Positions 1 through 8,839 of a stretch of DNA of 64,000 nucleotides are shown in pieces. The first letter of the stretch is position 1. Every line of letters begins with the position of its first letter. Origin of the DNA: Prauserella marina (GTDB lineage Bacteria; Actinomycetota; Actinomycetes; Mycobacteriales; Pseudonocardiaceae); NCBI RefSeq assembly GCF_002240355.1, contig NZ_CP016353.1:3088501-3152500 (forward strand), in the 5' to 3' direction. The notes beneath the pieces were generated by a model. That model ran no database searches. It was not told where the DNA came from and was given only the letters and a program-made list of their open reading frames with translations. The translations under genes and the position numbers were made by a program.

Positions 1-3
1 CCG

Positions 4-477
4 GTGACCAAACTGCTGCTGTCCGTCCACGTTCTCGCCGCGATACTGGCGATCGGCCCGATCGCCGTCGCCGCGTCGCTGTTTCCTCGCTACGCGCGCG
101 CGGTGCGGCTCGTGCCGGCTTCCGGCGGCGCCGGGGGCGAGGAGCCGAAGGCCGCCGGGGTCGCGGCCGTGCTGCACCGGATCTGCCGTGGCTACGCGGT
201 GTTCGGACTTGCCGTACCCGTGTTCGGGTTCGCGACGGGTGCCGCGCTCGGTGTTCTCACCGACGTGTGGCTCATCGCGTCGGTCGTGCTGACGGCGGTC
301 GCCGCCGCGCTGCTGGTGTTCGTGATCCTGCCAGGACAGCGCGAGGCGCTGACCGCGAACGAGGTCAGCTCGTCGCTTTCGGCAAGGCTCAGCGGAATGA
401 CGGGTGTGTTCAACCTGTTGTGGGCCGTCGTCGTTGTGCTGATGATCGTTCGGCCCGGCTCGACGACCGGGGTGTGA
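4..477 (+). CDS. Small integral membrane protein, DUF2269-like
   Basis: The 157-residue product has four hydrophobic stretches (about residues 5-27, 63-84, 86-108 and 133-149) and no catalytic motif. Size and helix spacing resemble DUF2269-type predicted membrane proteins, but the family call is tentative. The GTG at position 4 is the first visible start and lies at the window edge, so the true start may be outside. It runs head-on into the DUF2252 gene with a gap of 14 bases. Confidence 0.55.
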   Translation: MTKLLLSVHVLAAILAIGPIAVAASLFPRYARAVRLVPASGGAGGEEPKAAGVAAVLHRICRGYAVFGLAVPVFGFATGAALGVLTDVWLIASVVLTAVAAALLVFVILPGQREALTANEVSSSLSARLSGMTGVFNLLWAVVVVLMIVRPGSTTGV

Positions 478-491
478 GCGTCCGTTGTGGA

Positions 492-1886
492 CTACCCGGT
501 GAGCGAGGCGGGCCGCCCGGTCGCGGTCGTGGAGTCGAGACCGGCGATTTCCCTGTTGCGGAAAGCCTCGATGAACAGCCGGTAGTCGTCCCTGACGACG
601 GCGGAGTAGCCGAGCGCAAAAGAACTCAGCCAGCCGACGAGCTCGGCTTCCCTTCCGGCGACGACCCTTTCGATCGCGGACTCCGTCTGAAACGGCACCA
701 GCGTGTGATCGGAGTCGGAATCCGAGACGCAGTGGACCTTCGCGACCGCCCTGCCGAGGTAGTCCATGACGGGCCGCAGTTCGTCGAGTTCGTTGATGTC
801 TCCCCAGTCCACATCGGACTCATAGGGGGAGAGTTCGCTCACCACGAAGCCGACGCCGCCCATCTCGGTGTAACCGAGCAGCGGATCGGCGTGCGCTTGC
901 AGCGCGCGTTGTGACACCGCCGTGCGGTGGCCGTGGTGCCGGAAGTACCGCTCGACCCGCTCGTCGCTGACGACCCTCGACACGGCCGAGACGTTGCCCT
1001 GCTTCATCGAGAGCACGATGTCGTTGTCGAGCGCCTGGTTGTGGCCTTCGATGAGGATGTTGTAGGCGGGCAGGCCCGCGCTCCCGATGCCGAAACCGCC
1101 GCGGCCGACGACGTCCTTGATGGTGTAGGCGACACCGCGCATCCGCTTGTCGGCGGGAATGGTGCCGAGATATTCGGAGAAGGCTTCGACGACGTTCGCG
1201 CGCTCGGCTTCGCCGAGCACCCGCACTCCCGGCGCGATCCGGAACCGGCGGTCGTAGCCCTCCAGTTCGGTCAGCGAGTTCAGCAGCTCGTTCCTGCTGC
1301 TCAGTCGTGCTTTGCGCAGCACGTTCCTGACGACGCCCTCGGTGTTGCCGAGGTGCAGGCTGAAGGTGCTGTCGCCGGTGCCGACCGCGAACTCGCGCAC
1401 CTGATCGAGGTAACCGGTCGCCGCGATCCGCACCAGGTTGTCGATCTCGCTGTCGGGCAGTGCCTTGCTCCATCCGAGCAGCGCGATACTGGCCGCGAAC
1501 CGCCGCAGATCCCAGGTGAAGTGGCCGAGATACGCCTCGTCGAAATCGTTGACGTCGAAGACGAGGGTGCCCTCGCCGTCCATGTAGGTCCCGAAGTTGG
1601 CCGCGTGCAGATCGCCCTGGATCCACACTCTGCTCGTTCGTTCGTCGGCCCACGGGTCGTCGAGCCGGACCACGTCGGCGTAGAAGAGGCACGCGCTGCC
1701 GCGGTAGAACGCGAACGGATCGGAGGCCATCTTGCGGAACTTGGTGCGAAACGCCGCGGGATCGGCCGACATCAGTCCGGAGAACGCCTCCACCAATGTC
1801 GTGACGATGTGGGCTCTGCGTGCCACCTGGTCCCCTGTTCCCAGGGCGGCCGGTAACGAGTGGGAAGGCATGGGCAGCTCGGACAT
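492..1886 (-). CDS. DUF2252 family protein
   Basis: The protein carries the DUF2252 signature: FYRGSACLFYADV, then GDLHAANFGTYMDGEG, then FDVNDFDEA and HFTWDLRRFAASIALLG. DUF2252 proteins have a fold related to aminoglycoside/choline kinases, and the GDLHxxNF and DxNDFDE blocks look like the catalytic and metal-binding loops of that fold. No substrate is established. An open frame continues upstream to 1976, but I chose the ATG at 1886 because GGGAG lies six bases before it; this gives 464 residues. It is divergent from the alarmone synthetase gene. Confidence 0.85.
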   Translation of the reverse strand: MSELPMPSHSLPAALGTGDQVARRAHIVTTLVEAFSGLMSADPAAFRTKFRKMASDPFAFYRGSACLFYADVVRLDDPWADERTSRVWIQGDLHAANFGTYMDGEGTLVFDVNDFDEAYLGHFTWDLRRFAASIALLGWSKALPDSEIDNLVRIAATGYLDQVREFAVGTGDSTFSLHLGNTEGVVRNVLRKARLSSRNELLNSLTELEGYDRRFRIAPGVRVLGEAERANVVEAFSEYLGTIPADKRMRGVAYTIKDVVGRGGFGIGSAGLPAYNILIEGHNQALDNDIVLSMKQGNVSAVSRVVSDERVERYFRHHGHRTAVSQRALQAHADPLLGYTEMGGVGFVVSELSPYESDVDWGDINELDELRPVMDYLGRAVAKVHCVSDSDSDHTLVPFQTESAIERVVAGREAELVGWLSSFALGYSAVVRDDYRLFIEAFRNREIAGLDSTTATGRPASLTG

Positions 1887-2087
1887 GGGCGCTCCCGCCG
1901 CGTCGAGGTCTCGGTTGTGCTCGCCGGATCCGATCTTAGGCGCGAGGGCGAGGGATTGCCGTCGCCCATCGGTCACTCTCCGTACAGGCTGCCTGAGTGT
2001 GCCGCGTCACGGCGGCATATCGCGGCGTGCCGATCACGGGCATGCATAGGCTGGACTCATCAGCAACCGAGAACGGATGAGAGACCC

Positions 2088-2840
2088 GTGCAGAATTGGT
2101 CGTTCAACGATGGCGTCGCGCGATTGTCGCGGAGGAGCCCGGTCACCGGTGAGGTGGCGGGGGAGCGGACGGGCTCTGAGCTTGAGTTCGTGCGCGAGCT
2201 GGGCGGCCTCCTGCTCATGCACAAGTTCGCCGTCGACGAACTGCTGACCAAGCTGCGGATCTGGAGCGAGGAATTCGACTACGCCCACGAACACGACCCC
2301 ATCGAGCACATCGCGTCACGGATCAAACGCCCTGAGTCGATCATGCAGAAGCTGCGCCGCAAGGGACTGCCCGTGACGCTCGCCTCGGCGAGGGACCACC
2401 TCACCGACATCGCCGGGGTGCGCGTGGTGTGCCCGTTCGTGTCCGACGTGTACCTCATCCGCGATCTGATCCGGCGCAACGGCATGGAGATCGTGCAGAC
2501 CAAGGACTACATCGCCGAGCCGAAACCCAACGGGTACCGCAGCCTGCATTTGCTCATCAGGGTTCCCGTGCACCTTTCCGACCGGGTCGAGAAGGTCACG
2601 GCCGAGATCCAGCTCAGGACGATCGCGATGGACTTCTGGGCCGCCGTCGAACGCAAGATCTTCGACAAGTCGGGCGGCGCGCCGAGGCCCGAGTTCTCCG
2701 GCGAGCTGAAAGCCGCAGCCGACGCCGCCGCCGATCTGGACGCCAGGATGAAGGGGCTGCACGAACTGAAGGCCCTCGCGAGGGAGGTCGTCCCCGACGG
2801 CATCGAGGGGCTTGGTGGCGAGGAGCTTCCGGCGCGCTGA
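2088..2840 (+). CDS. Small alarmone synthetase (RelA/SpoT-type (p)ppGpp synthetase)
   Basis: This predicted cytoplasmic enzyme of 250 residues would transfer pyrophosphate from ATP to GDP or GTP, making stringent-response alarmones. The synthetase domain fills the protein: RIKRPESIMQKL (residues 78-89), DIAGVRV (107-113), the substrate loop EPKPNGYRSLH (144-154) and EIQLRT (173-178). There is no HD hydrolase domain, TGS or ACT domain, so it is a stand-alone small synthetase closest in layout to RelQ-type proteins. The GTG at 2088 follows a GGATGAGAG stretch and starts just before the conserved region; longer upstream frames are not conserved-looking. Degradation of the alarmone must depend on another enzyme. 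Confidence 0.88.
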   Translation: MQNWSFNDGVARLSRRSPVTGEVAGERTGSELEFVRELGGLLLMHKFAVDELLTKLRIWSEEFDYAHEHDPIEHIASRIKRPESIMQKLRRKGLPVTLASARDHLTDIAGVRVVCPFVSDVYLIRDLIRRNGMEIVQTKDYIAEPKPNGYRSLHLLIRVPVHLSDRVEKVTAEIQLRTIAMDFWAAVERKIFDKSGGAPRPEFSGELKAAADAAADLDARMKGLHELKALAREVVPDGIEGLGGEELPAR

Positions 2841-2909
2841 GCCGGCCGGTCGTGCACGGATGATCAGCGGGTGTGCGCTGAGAGCCAAGGACACCTGCCC
2901 CGGTTCTTC

Positions 2910-3995
2910 CTAGGCTGGAGTGACCCCCGCAAAACCACCGTGAGGAAAATCCGTGTCCAGTTCATCCAAGGCATTCGCCGTCCCGGTCACCGAATCCCGA
3001 GCGAGAAGGCCCGTTTCCCGGTAGTCGCGCGGTGACAAGCCGTACGCGGTGCGAAAGGCCCTGCTGAACGCGGCCGGGTGCGCGAACCCGCGCCTCGCCG
3101 AGATCTCCTGGATGGTCGAGGTCGACGCCGGGTCGGCGAGGTCTCTTCGGGCGCGTTCGAGTCGTTGCCACCGGATCCAGGCGGCCACACCGGTTCCGTG
3201 TTCGTGGAACAGCCGGTGGAGGTAGCTCACTGAGATGTGGTGCGCCGAGGCGATGCTGCTCGGAGTGAGCCCAGGGTCGTGCAGGTTGCGCAGGATAAAC
3301 GCTCTGACACGGGCGCCGAGCGCGTGCCGTGGCTGGCCGCTCCTGGTGCCATGTGCTTCGAACGCGCCGGTGAACAGCCCTGACACGAGCTCGACCAGCG
3401 CGGCTTCGATCCGGGAGGTGTCAGCGGCAGAGTAGGCCGCGCCGCCGCCGGGCTCCGGCCGTGCCGCCTGTGCCGACTGTGTCGTCAACGTCATCAGCGT
3501 GCCCGCGAGCAGCCCGCCGATGCCGGTGTCGGCGGGAAGCGGGATGCCGCAGAGCCGGTCGGCCGCGGCACGCGGAAGCGGGAGCAGGGCCTTGGGAATC
3601 TCCAGCCCGGCACACGACACCGCGCCCGTCGCGCTGCGCGTGGCCAGCTCGAACGGCCGGGACGAGTCGAGGGCGTGCAGGTGCCGGGGGAGATAGGTGC
3701 GTTCATCCCTGCCGTCGAGCTGCCCGAACGTGCCTTCGCGGACCAGCACGAGGTTGTAGGTGCCTGGATCGGCCTTGTCGACGAGCGCGGCAGGGCGCCG
3801 GAAGGTCATGGGCCGGAACGACATCGTCCACACCCGGATCCTGTCCAGCCACAGGTCTCTCTGGTGCATGCGGAAGCCGGCGGCGGCGATACCGGCGGGT
3901 TCCATCGGTGAAGGAGCGCCTTCGGCCAGCGCGCGCCAGTGATCGAACCGGTCCGCCTCGGCGACCCGGTCGGTGTTGAACTCGGTCTCGATCAT
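2910..3995 (-). CDS. AraC-family transcriptional regulator
   Basis: The 361-residue protein has an N-terminal half of the AraC-binding-like (cupin-type) kind, with the patch FRPMTFRRP and a hydrophobic core. Two C-terminal helix-turn-helix units follow; the second contains EISARRGFAHPAAFSRAFR and ends in GLSPRDYRE, the usual AraC/XylS signature. The ATG at 3995 has GGAGAG upstream and is preferred over an ATG at 4025. It converges on the alarmone synthetase and diverges from the DUF3558 lipoprotein, with about 210 bases between. Its targets and inducer cannot be read from the sequence. Confidence 0.85.
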   Translation of the reverse strand: MIETEFNTDRVAEADRFDHWRALAEGAPSPMEPAGIAAAGFRMHQRDLWLDRIRVWTMSFRPMTFRRPAALVDKADPGTYNLVLVREGTFGQLDGRDERTYLPRHLHALDSSRPFELATRSATGAVSCAGLEIPKALLPLPRAAADRLCGIPLPADTGIGGLLAGTLMTLTTQSAQAARPEPGGGAAYSAADTSRIEAALVELVSGLFTGAFEAHGTRSGQPRHALGARVRAFILRNLHDPGLTPSSIASAHHISVSYLHRLFHEHGTGVAAWIRWQRLERARRDLADPASTSTIQEISARRGFAHPAAFSRAFRTAYGLSPRDYRETGLLARDSVTGTANALDELDTDFPHGGFAGVTPA

Positions 3996-4209
3996 CGATG
4001 CTCTCCGTCGTCGTCGCGCGAGCATGGGAACCCGCGTGCCATGCCGACGTTACCGGCGCGACGCCAGTATCCGGGAGCTGGTCCGGTATCCGTCCTGATG
4101 TCCACTGTGGACGTCGAGGGCGGGCGGGGCACTTTCCGTCCCCGCGCTCGCACGGGGTGTATAGGGTGCTGGCAGGACACGCGGGCAGGGAAGACCAAGG
4201 GGGAGGACC

Positions 4210-5187
4210 GTGCGCTTACGGGGTGGCGGGCGATGGGTCTGCTGGCTGTCGCTGATCGCGATGCTGACGCTGGCCGGATGCGGGCGTTCGGTGGAGGGAG
4301 CGCCTTCCGGTGAGGACGGCGCCGCGCTGACCTCGGCCGCACTCGGGGATCCGAGAACGATCGATCCGTGCTCGCTGATCGCGCCGAATGCCTTCGCCGA
4401 GCACGGGCCGGCCCACGCGCTGCCCCGGCAATGGCTGGACAACTGCCGCACCGCCGTCACGGTCGGTTCGGAGAACGTCGAGGTCTCCTCGGGAATGCTC
4501 AGGCCAGCCGCGGCGATCTCGGAGAGCCAGGAACTGGTGAGCGCGCGGCCAGGGGACGCGCGCATCGTGCGGGTCCCCTCGAACGGCACCACGTGCGAGC
4601 TGCACGTCGTTCTCGCCGACGGTGTCGGCATCGAGGTCTCGGCGCGGCCTCAGCAGAGCGACTCCGGGCTGGCCGGCGATAAGGTGTGCGCCATCGCGGA
4701 GGCGGGGGCTCGTGGCATGGTCACGACCCTGGAGTCGGGCGAGGTCCGGCACTGGAAACCGGCGCACAACTCGCTGGCGCGGGTGTCGGCCTGCGGGCCG
4801 TTGCCCTCGGCCCAGGTGGCGAAAATGGTCGCCGCCTCGCCGTCCGACGTCACGCTCTACCCCGCCGAGCATCAATGCACCTGGGGAGTCAGCGAAGGCG
4901 AAACCTCCAACGTGCAGCTCGATTTCATCCTCGGCCCGGCGCTCGATCCACGGGACGGCACGGTGGAGGACATCGGCGGCCGGTCGTCGCTGGTCGTGCC
5001 GACGGATACCGAGAACTTGAGGGTGTGCAACATCTACACCGAGCACATCGAGTTTCCCGACGCCGTCGAGGGCGAGCGCGAGATCGCGCTCGTGCGGGTG
5101 CTGCACCTGACCGAGACAGGCAAGGACCCGTGCGACACCGCGCGGCAGGTGGCCGGCATGGCGTGGCCGAGGCTTCCGCCTTCGTGA
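4210..5187 (+). CDS. DUF3558 family lipoprotein
   Basis: The 325-residue protein begins with a basic segment, a hydrophobic core and the lipobox LAGC (residues 21-24). Cys24 should therefore be lipidated and the protein anchored on the outer face of the membrane. DPCSLI near residue 57 and four further cysteines match DUF3558, a family common in Pseudonocardiaceae and mycobacteria and of unknown function. GGGGGAGG directly before the GTG at 4210 supports the start. The gene stands alone, divergent from the AraC regulator, and ends at a hairpin shared with the convergent FAD oxidoreductase gene. Confidence 0.8.
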   Translation: MRLRGGGRWVCWLSLIAMLTLAGCGRSVEGAPSGEDGAALTSAALGDPRTIDPCSLIAPNAFAEHGPAHALPRQWLDNCRTAVTVGSENVEVSSGMLRPAAAISESQELVSARPGDARIVRVPSNGTTCELHVVLADGVGIEVSARPQQSDSGLAGDKVCAIAEAGARGMVTTLESGEVRHWKPAHNSLARVSACGPLPSAQVAKMVAASPSDVTLYPAEHQCTWGVSEGETSNVQLDFILGPALDPRDGTVEDIGGRSSLVVPTDTENLRVCNIYTEHIEFPDAVEGEREIALVRVLHLTETGKDPCDTARQVAGMAWPRLPPS

Positions 5188-5198
5188 CGCCTCGCTCG

Positions 5199-5229
5199 CC
5201 GCGGCGGGACCCCCAGTGCCCCGCCGCGG
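5199..5229. terminator. Hairpin between convergent genes
   Basis: CCGCGGCGGG (5199-5208) pairs perfectly with CCCGCCGCGG (5220-5229) around an 11-base loop. It lies between the stop of the lipoprotein gene and the stop of the FAD oxidoreductase gene, so it probably ends both transcripts. There is no U-tract, as is common in high-GC actinomycetes. Confidence 0.6.
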
Positions 5230-5242
5230 AGCTGACCCCGGA

Positions 5243-6508
5243 TCAGCCGGGCAGCCTGGCGTCCTGCCGGTTGAGTTCCGCCCTGACCTCACGGGTCGCG
5301 GCTTCCCCTCGCGTCGCGGTGAGCGCGGCGGCCACACCGGCGGCGTGACCGGTCGCGAACGCGGTTCCCATCGCCCGCAGCGATCCACCGGCACCCCGGT
5401 CGCCGTCGACGGTCCTTCCCGCCGCGAAGAGGTTGGCGGTGTCGTTGCTGCGCAACACGTCCAGCGGAATGCCGTAGTAGCCGGGGTCGCCGATGAAGCT
5501 CCACTCGGAAGGGATCGAAGGCCCGGGGTGGTATTCGATGGGCCATGCTCCGATGGCGACCGCGTCGTCCGCGGGGCCGGGGTGCAGGACCTCCTTCTCG
5601 GTGAGCTGGTAGCGCGCCCTGATGTGCCGGGATTCGCGGGTGCCCAGTTCCGGCCCTGTACTGACGATGTAGGCAGAGGAACAGCCGGGCAGGGTGCGGA
5701 TGACGGAGAGATACGCCTGTGCCTGACGGCGCGCGGAGATCTCCGCTCTCGTCGTGTCGGCGGCGCTGCGGGCGTCGTAGCCCTCGTCGGCGAGGTAGGT
5801 GATGAGGTCGCCGGACACCGGCATGCGCGCGATCAGCCCCGACTCGGCGGTCAGGTCGGCGGCGCCCGCGCGCTTGGCGGCCCTGACGGCTTCGCCCACG
5901 GTGTCCCTTGTGACGCGCGCGTCGGCCGCGAGCCCGCCGAACCGCACGCCCAGCGTTCCGTTCTGCACCCAGCCCTCGTTGCCGTAGCGGACTTCCGCGC
6001 CGCCGTGCGCGGCCAGATCGGCCTCGCCCGTCGCGTCGACGAAGGTGGCCGCCCTCAGTTCGCGGATGCCGCTGTGGTCGGCGACGCGCACGGTCGTGAT
6101 CCGGTCGCCGTCGCGGCGCGCGCCGAGCAACTGGGTGTGCAGCAGCACCTCGGCGCCGGAAGCGGTGACCAGTTCGTCGGCGACCCTTTTGACGCTCTCC
6201 GGGTCGAAGACGACGGCGACCGCGGTGAACCTGGTCGGCTCGCTGACGGCGCCAAGCTCCCTCAGCCCGGTCAGCAGCTCACCGGCGACCCCGTGGACGA
6301 CCTGCCGCCGTTCCTCCCTCGTGTACAGCCCGCAGTAGGTCACCACGTTGCGCAGGGTCGCCGCTCCGCCGAGGCAGGGACCGCGCTCGACGAGCAGGGT
6401 CGATGCTCCCGACCGGCTCGCGCCGACCGCGGCCGCGATGCCCGCCGAGCCACCACCCGCGACGATCACGTCGTACTGGTCTTTCACTCCTGCTCCATTT
6501 CGTTTCAT
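5243..6508 (-). CDS. FAD-dependent oxidoreductase (FAD_oxidored family)
   Basis: The 421-residue flavoprotein shows the ADP-binding fold VIVAGGGSAGIAAAV (residues 14-28), ERGPCLGGAATLRN soon after, ATFVDATGEADLA in the middle, and a C-terminal FAD-closing block with AAGRTVDGDRGAGGS. This order is typical of PF12831-type oxidoreductases, which act on diverse small carboxylates or other metabolites. The start codon overlaps the stop of the upstream MFS gene (ATGA), so the two are translationally coupled. The likely reading is that the transporter imports the compound this enzyme oxidises. The substrate is not identifiable. Confidence 0.82.
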   Translation of the reverse strand: MKRNGAGVKDQYDVIVAGGGSAGIAAAVGASRSGASTLLVERGPCLGGAATLRNVVTYCGLYTREERRQVVHGVAGELLTGLRELGAVSEPTRFTAVAVVFDPESVKRVADELVTASGAEVLLHTQLLGARRDGDRITTVRVADHSGIRELRAATFVDATGEADLAAHGGAEVRYGNEGWVQNGTLGVRFGGLAADARVTRDTVGEAVRAAKRAGAADLTAESGLIARMPVSGDLITYLADEGYDARSAADTTRAEISARRQAQAYLSVIRTLPGCSSAYIVSTGPELGTRESRHIRARYQLTEKEVLHPGPADDAVAIGAWPIEYHPGPSIPSEWSFIGDPGYYGIPLDVLRSNDTANLFAAGRTVDGDRGAGGSLRAMGTAFATGHAAGVAAALTATRGEAATREVRAELNRQDARLPG

Positions 6509-7776
6509 CGGGAAACCTGCTGGGTCGCGTTGTCCTCGGTGCCTTCCGCGTCAGCCTCCGCGGGACCGGTACCGCTTGCCTTGCTCTCCCTGACCCCCAG
6601 CAGGAAGAGAATGGCCACCAGCGGACCGGCCGCGAGCGTGGCGAAGGCGACGAAGAACGAGTCGCTCGCCTGGAACACCGCGCCCAGTACGACGGGCACC
6701 ACGGTGCTGCCGAGTTGCCAGAAGGCGTTGGTGGCGCCCGCCGCTGATCCGGCGAGCCGCAGGCCGGAAAGCTGCGGGATCATCGCGACCATCAGCGGGC
6801 TGTAGACGTAGGCCGCGATGCCGAGGAACGGCGCCGTCCACAGGAACGCGGTGAGGCTGCTGCCCGAGCCGAATATCAGCAGCGTGCACACGAACGCCGC
6901 GAGCACGACGATGGTGAGAGCTTTGCGTCGCCCGCCGAAGAAGTCGGAGACGATGCCGATCACCGGTTTGGCGAGCACGGCGGTGAAGCCGAAGATCGCG
7001 GTCACCCCGCCCGCTTCGATGGGGGAGATGCCGCTTCCCTTGACCATCAGCGCGTTGGACCAGGTGATGAAGCCGTAGGTACCCCACATGGCACCGAATC
7101 CGGCGAGCCCGAGCAACAGCAGGTCCCTGTTGTGCAGCAGCGGCCGCAGGCTCGGCAGACCGCGTTCGCCCCCCGCGTCGCGGTTTCCGTCACCGGAATT
7201 GCGCAGCAGGACGAAACACAGCACCGCGACGACCATCGAGGCGATACCGAAGACGTGGTAGGAGGTCCGCCAGCCGGACGAGGCGATCAGGCTGGGCACG
7301 ATCGCGTTGGCGATCACCGTTCCCAGCGAGGTCGCCGTCATGAAAACGCCCATCGCCAGCCCACGGTCCTTCGGGACGAACCACTGCGAGATGAGCTTGA
7401 CGCCCGCCGCGTAGTCGCAACCGGCGAAGATGCCGATACCGGCTTGGAAAGCGATACCGACCGTCGCCGATTCGGTCTCGCCGAACAGGATCATGAAGCC
7501 ACCCGCGATGAACAGCGAGCAGGACAGGATCATCCGTCCGCCGAGCCAGTCGGTGAGGAAACCGCCGAAGGCGTTGGAGATGACGTAGCCGATGTAGTAA
7601 CCGGTGGCGAAGACCCCGAGACCGGCGAGCGAGACCCCGAGGTTCTCGCCGACCGACACCGAGGCGGGCCCCCAGGTGGAACGGTCAACCGCGGTCATGG
7701 TGAACGCGGCCCAACACAGCGCGAGGACAACCCAGCGGTAGGGGCTGCGCGCGGTGTCAGTGGTCGTATGACTCAT
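6505..7776 (-). CDS. MFS transporter
   Basis: The 423-residue protein has about twelve hydrophobic segments and MFS loop signatures: GGFLTDWLGGRMI after helix 2, WFVPKDRGLAMG between helices 4 and 5, and GIVSDFFGGRRKA in the second half. The overall pattern resembles organic-anion/sugar-acid carriers of the ACS type. The ATG at 7776 gives a normal MFS N-terminus; the open frame further upstream is not protein-like. It is first in a two-gene operon with the FAD oxidoreductase and divergent from the LysR regulator. Confidence 0.85.
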   Translation of the reverse strand: MSHTTTDTARSPYRWVVLALCWAAFTMTAVDRSTWGPASVSVGENLGVSLAGLGVFATGYYIGYVISNAFGGFLTDWLGGRMILSCSLFIAGGFMILFGETESATVGIAFQAGIGIFAGCDYAAGVKLISQWFVPKDRGLAMGVFMTATSLGTVIANAIVPSLIASSGWRTSYHVFGIASMVVAVLCFVLLRNSGDGNRDAGGERGLPSLRPLLHNRDLLLLGLAGFGAMWGTYGFITWSNALMVKGSGISPIEAGGVTAIFGFTAVLAKPVIGIVSDFFGGRRKALTIVVLAAFVCTLLIFGSGSSLTAFLWTAPFLGIAAYVYSPLMVAMIPQLSGLRLAGSAAGATNAFWQLGSTVVPVVLGAVFQASDSFFVAFATLAAGPLVAILFLLGVRESKASGTGPAEADAEGTEDNATQQVSR

Positions 7777-7933
7777 CGTTGAGCGGCCTTTCTGCGACGG
7801 CGGCCCTGCCTGATGGGCAGAGTCGGAACGCCCCGTCAGTAGAACTCGCTTGCCATTCCGCGTCCAATGCTCATTAATCACTCTCGCTATGCTTTTCAGG
7901 CATGGCCTTGAGCAGACGAGCACGGGAGGCTTG

Positions 7934-8827
7934 ATGGAGCTGCGGCATCTTCGGTACTTCGTCGCGGTCGCCGCCGAGCGGTCGATGTCGAGGGCGGCCG
8001 AGCAACTGCACCTCACGCAGCCATCCTTGAGCAGGCAGATCCGCCAGCTTGAACAGGAACTCGGTGTGGTGCTGTTCGAGCGCACCACCACCGGAACCGC
8101 GCTGACCCCCGGCGGCGCCGCGTTCTACCACCACGCCCGCCTGCTGCTGCGGTTGGCGGAGGCGAGCAGGGAAGCGGCACATTCGGCGGGCGAGGCCACT
8201 CGCGAGGTCGTCGACCTGGGAATCCCTCCCGGACTGTCGCCGGACTGGGTGGTGCGGCTGCTCGGCCTGCTCAGGGACGAGGTCGGCAGGGCATCGGTGC
8301 TGATCACCGAGGCCAACAGCGCCGAGCAGCTGCGGATGGTGCGTGAGGGCAGGCTCGACCTCGGCCTCGTGCACGAACGCCCACTGCAAGCGCTGACCGG
8401 AACGCGGCTGTTCAGTCAGCCGTTCGGGCTCGCGGTGCGCCCGGATCACCCGCTCGCCGCACGCACCGAATGCACCCTGCGGGAGTTGCACGGACTGCGG
8501 ATACTGGCCCACGGCCGCGAGCAGGTGCAGGCGGCTCACGACGCGCTGATCGTCGCCGCGCACGAACGCGGCGTGACTCCATTGTGGAGGTTCGCCCAGT
8601 TCTCCGAGCACGCCCGCTCGTGCGCGGAGGCGACCGAGTCGGACGCGGTCGTGCTCACCGAGAACTCCGCGCGGAGGCTGTTGCCGCAGTGGCCGTGGCT
8701 GCGGCTGGCCGAGGATTCGGTCGACCTCACCACGTGGCTGATCTGGCAGCCCGCGACACGCACGGTCGTCACCAGGGTCGCCGAGGTGATCTCCGGGCTC
8801 GCGGAGCCCGTGACGGTACCGCGCTGA
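7934..8827 (+). CDS. LysR-family transcriptional regulator
   Basis: The N-terminus MELRHLRYFVAVAAERSMSR and the following LHLTQPSLSRQIRQLEQELG form the classic LysR winged-helix domain. The rest (residues 90-297) is a periplasmic-binding-type effector domain. The ATG at 7934 has GGGAGG at the right distance. It is divergent from the MFS/FAD-oxidoreductase operon, which is therefore its likely target. In the shared 157-base gap the dyad ATGC-N7-GCAT (around 7889-7903) is a possible LysR box. The effector is probably the imported substrate, by inference. Confidence 0.88.
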   Translation: MELRHLRYFVAVAAERSMSRAAEQLHLTQPSLSRQIRQLEQELGVVLFERTTTGTALTPGGAAFYHHARLLLRLAEASREAAHSAGEATREVVDLGIPPGLSPDWVVRLLGLLRDEVGRASVLITEANSAEQLRMVREGRLDLGLVHERPLQALTGTRLFSQPFGLAVRPDHPLAARTECTLRELHGLRILAHGREQVQAAHDALIVAAHERGVTPLWRFAQFSEHARSCAEATESDAVVLTENSARRLLPQWPWLRLAEDSVDLTTWLIWQPATRTVVTRVAEVISGLAEPVTVPR

Positions 8828-8839
8828 GTACCGTCACGG
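8808..8839. terminator. Bidirectional terminator hairpin
   Basis: CCGTGACGGTAC (8808-8819) pairs with GTACCGTCACGG (8828-8839) in a perfect 12-bp stem with an 8-base loop. The loop contains the LysR stop codon. The hairpin ends immediately before the stop codon of the convergent maleylpyruvate isomerase gene. Confidence 0.7.

Noticed and set aside
820-1692. Long open frames antisense to the DUF2252 gene and to many others
   Set aside because: High GC content leaves stop-free frames on all strands; these show Arg/Pro/Ala-rich composition and no motifs.
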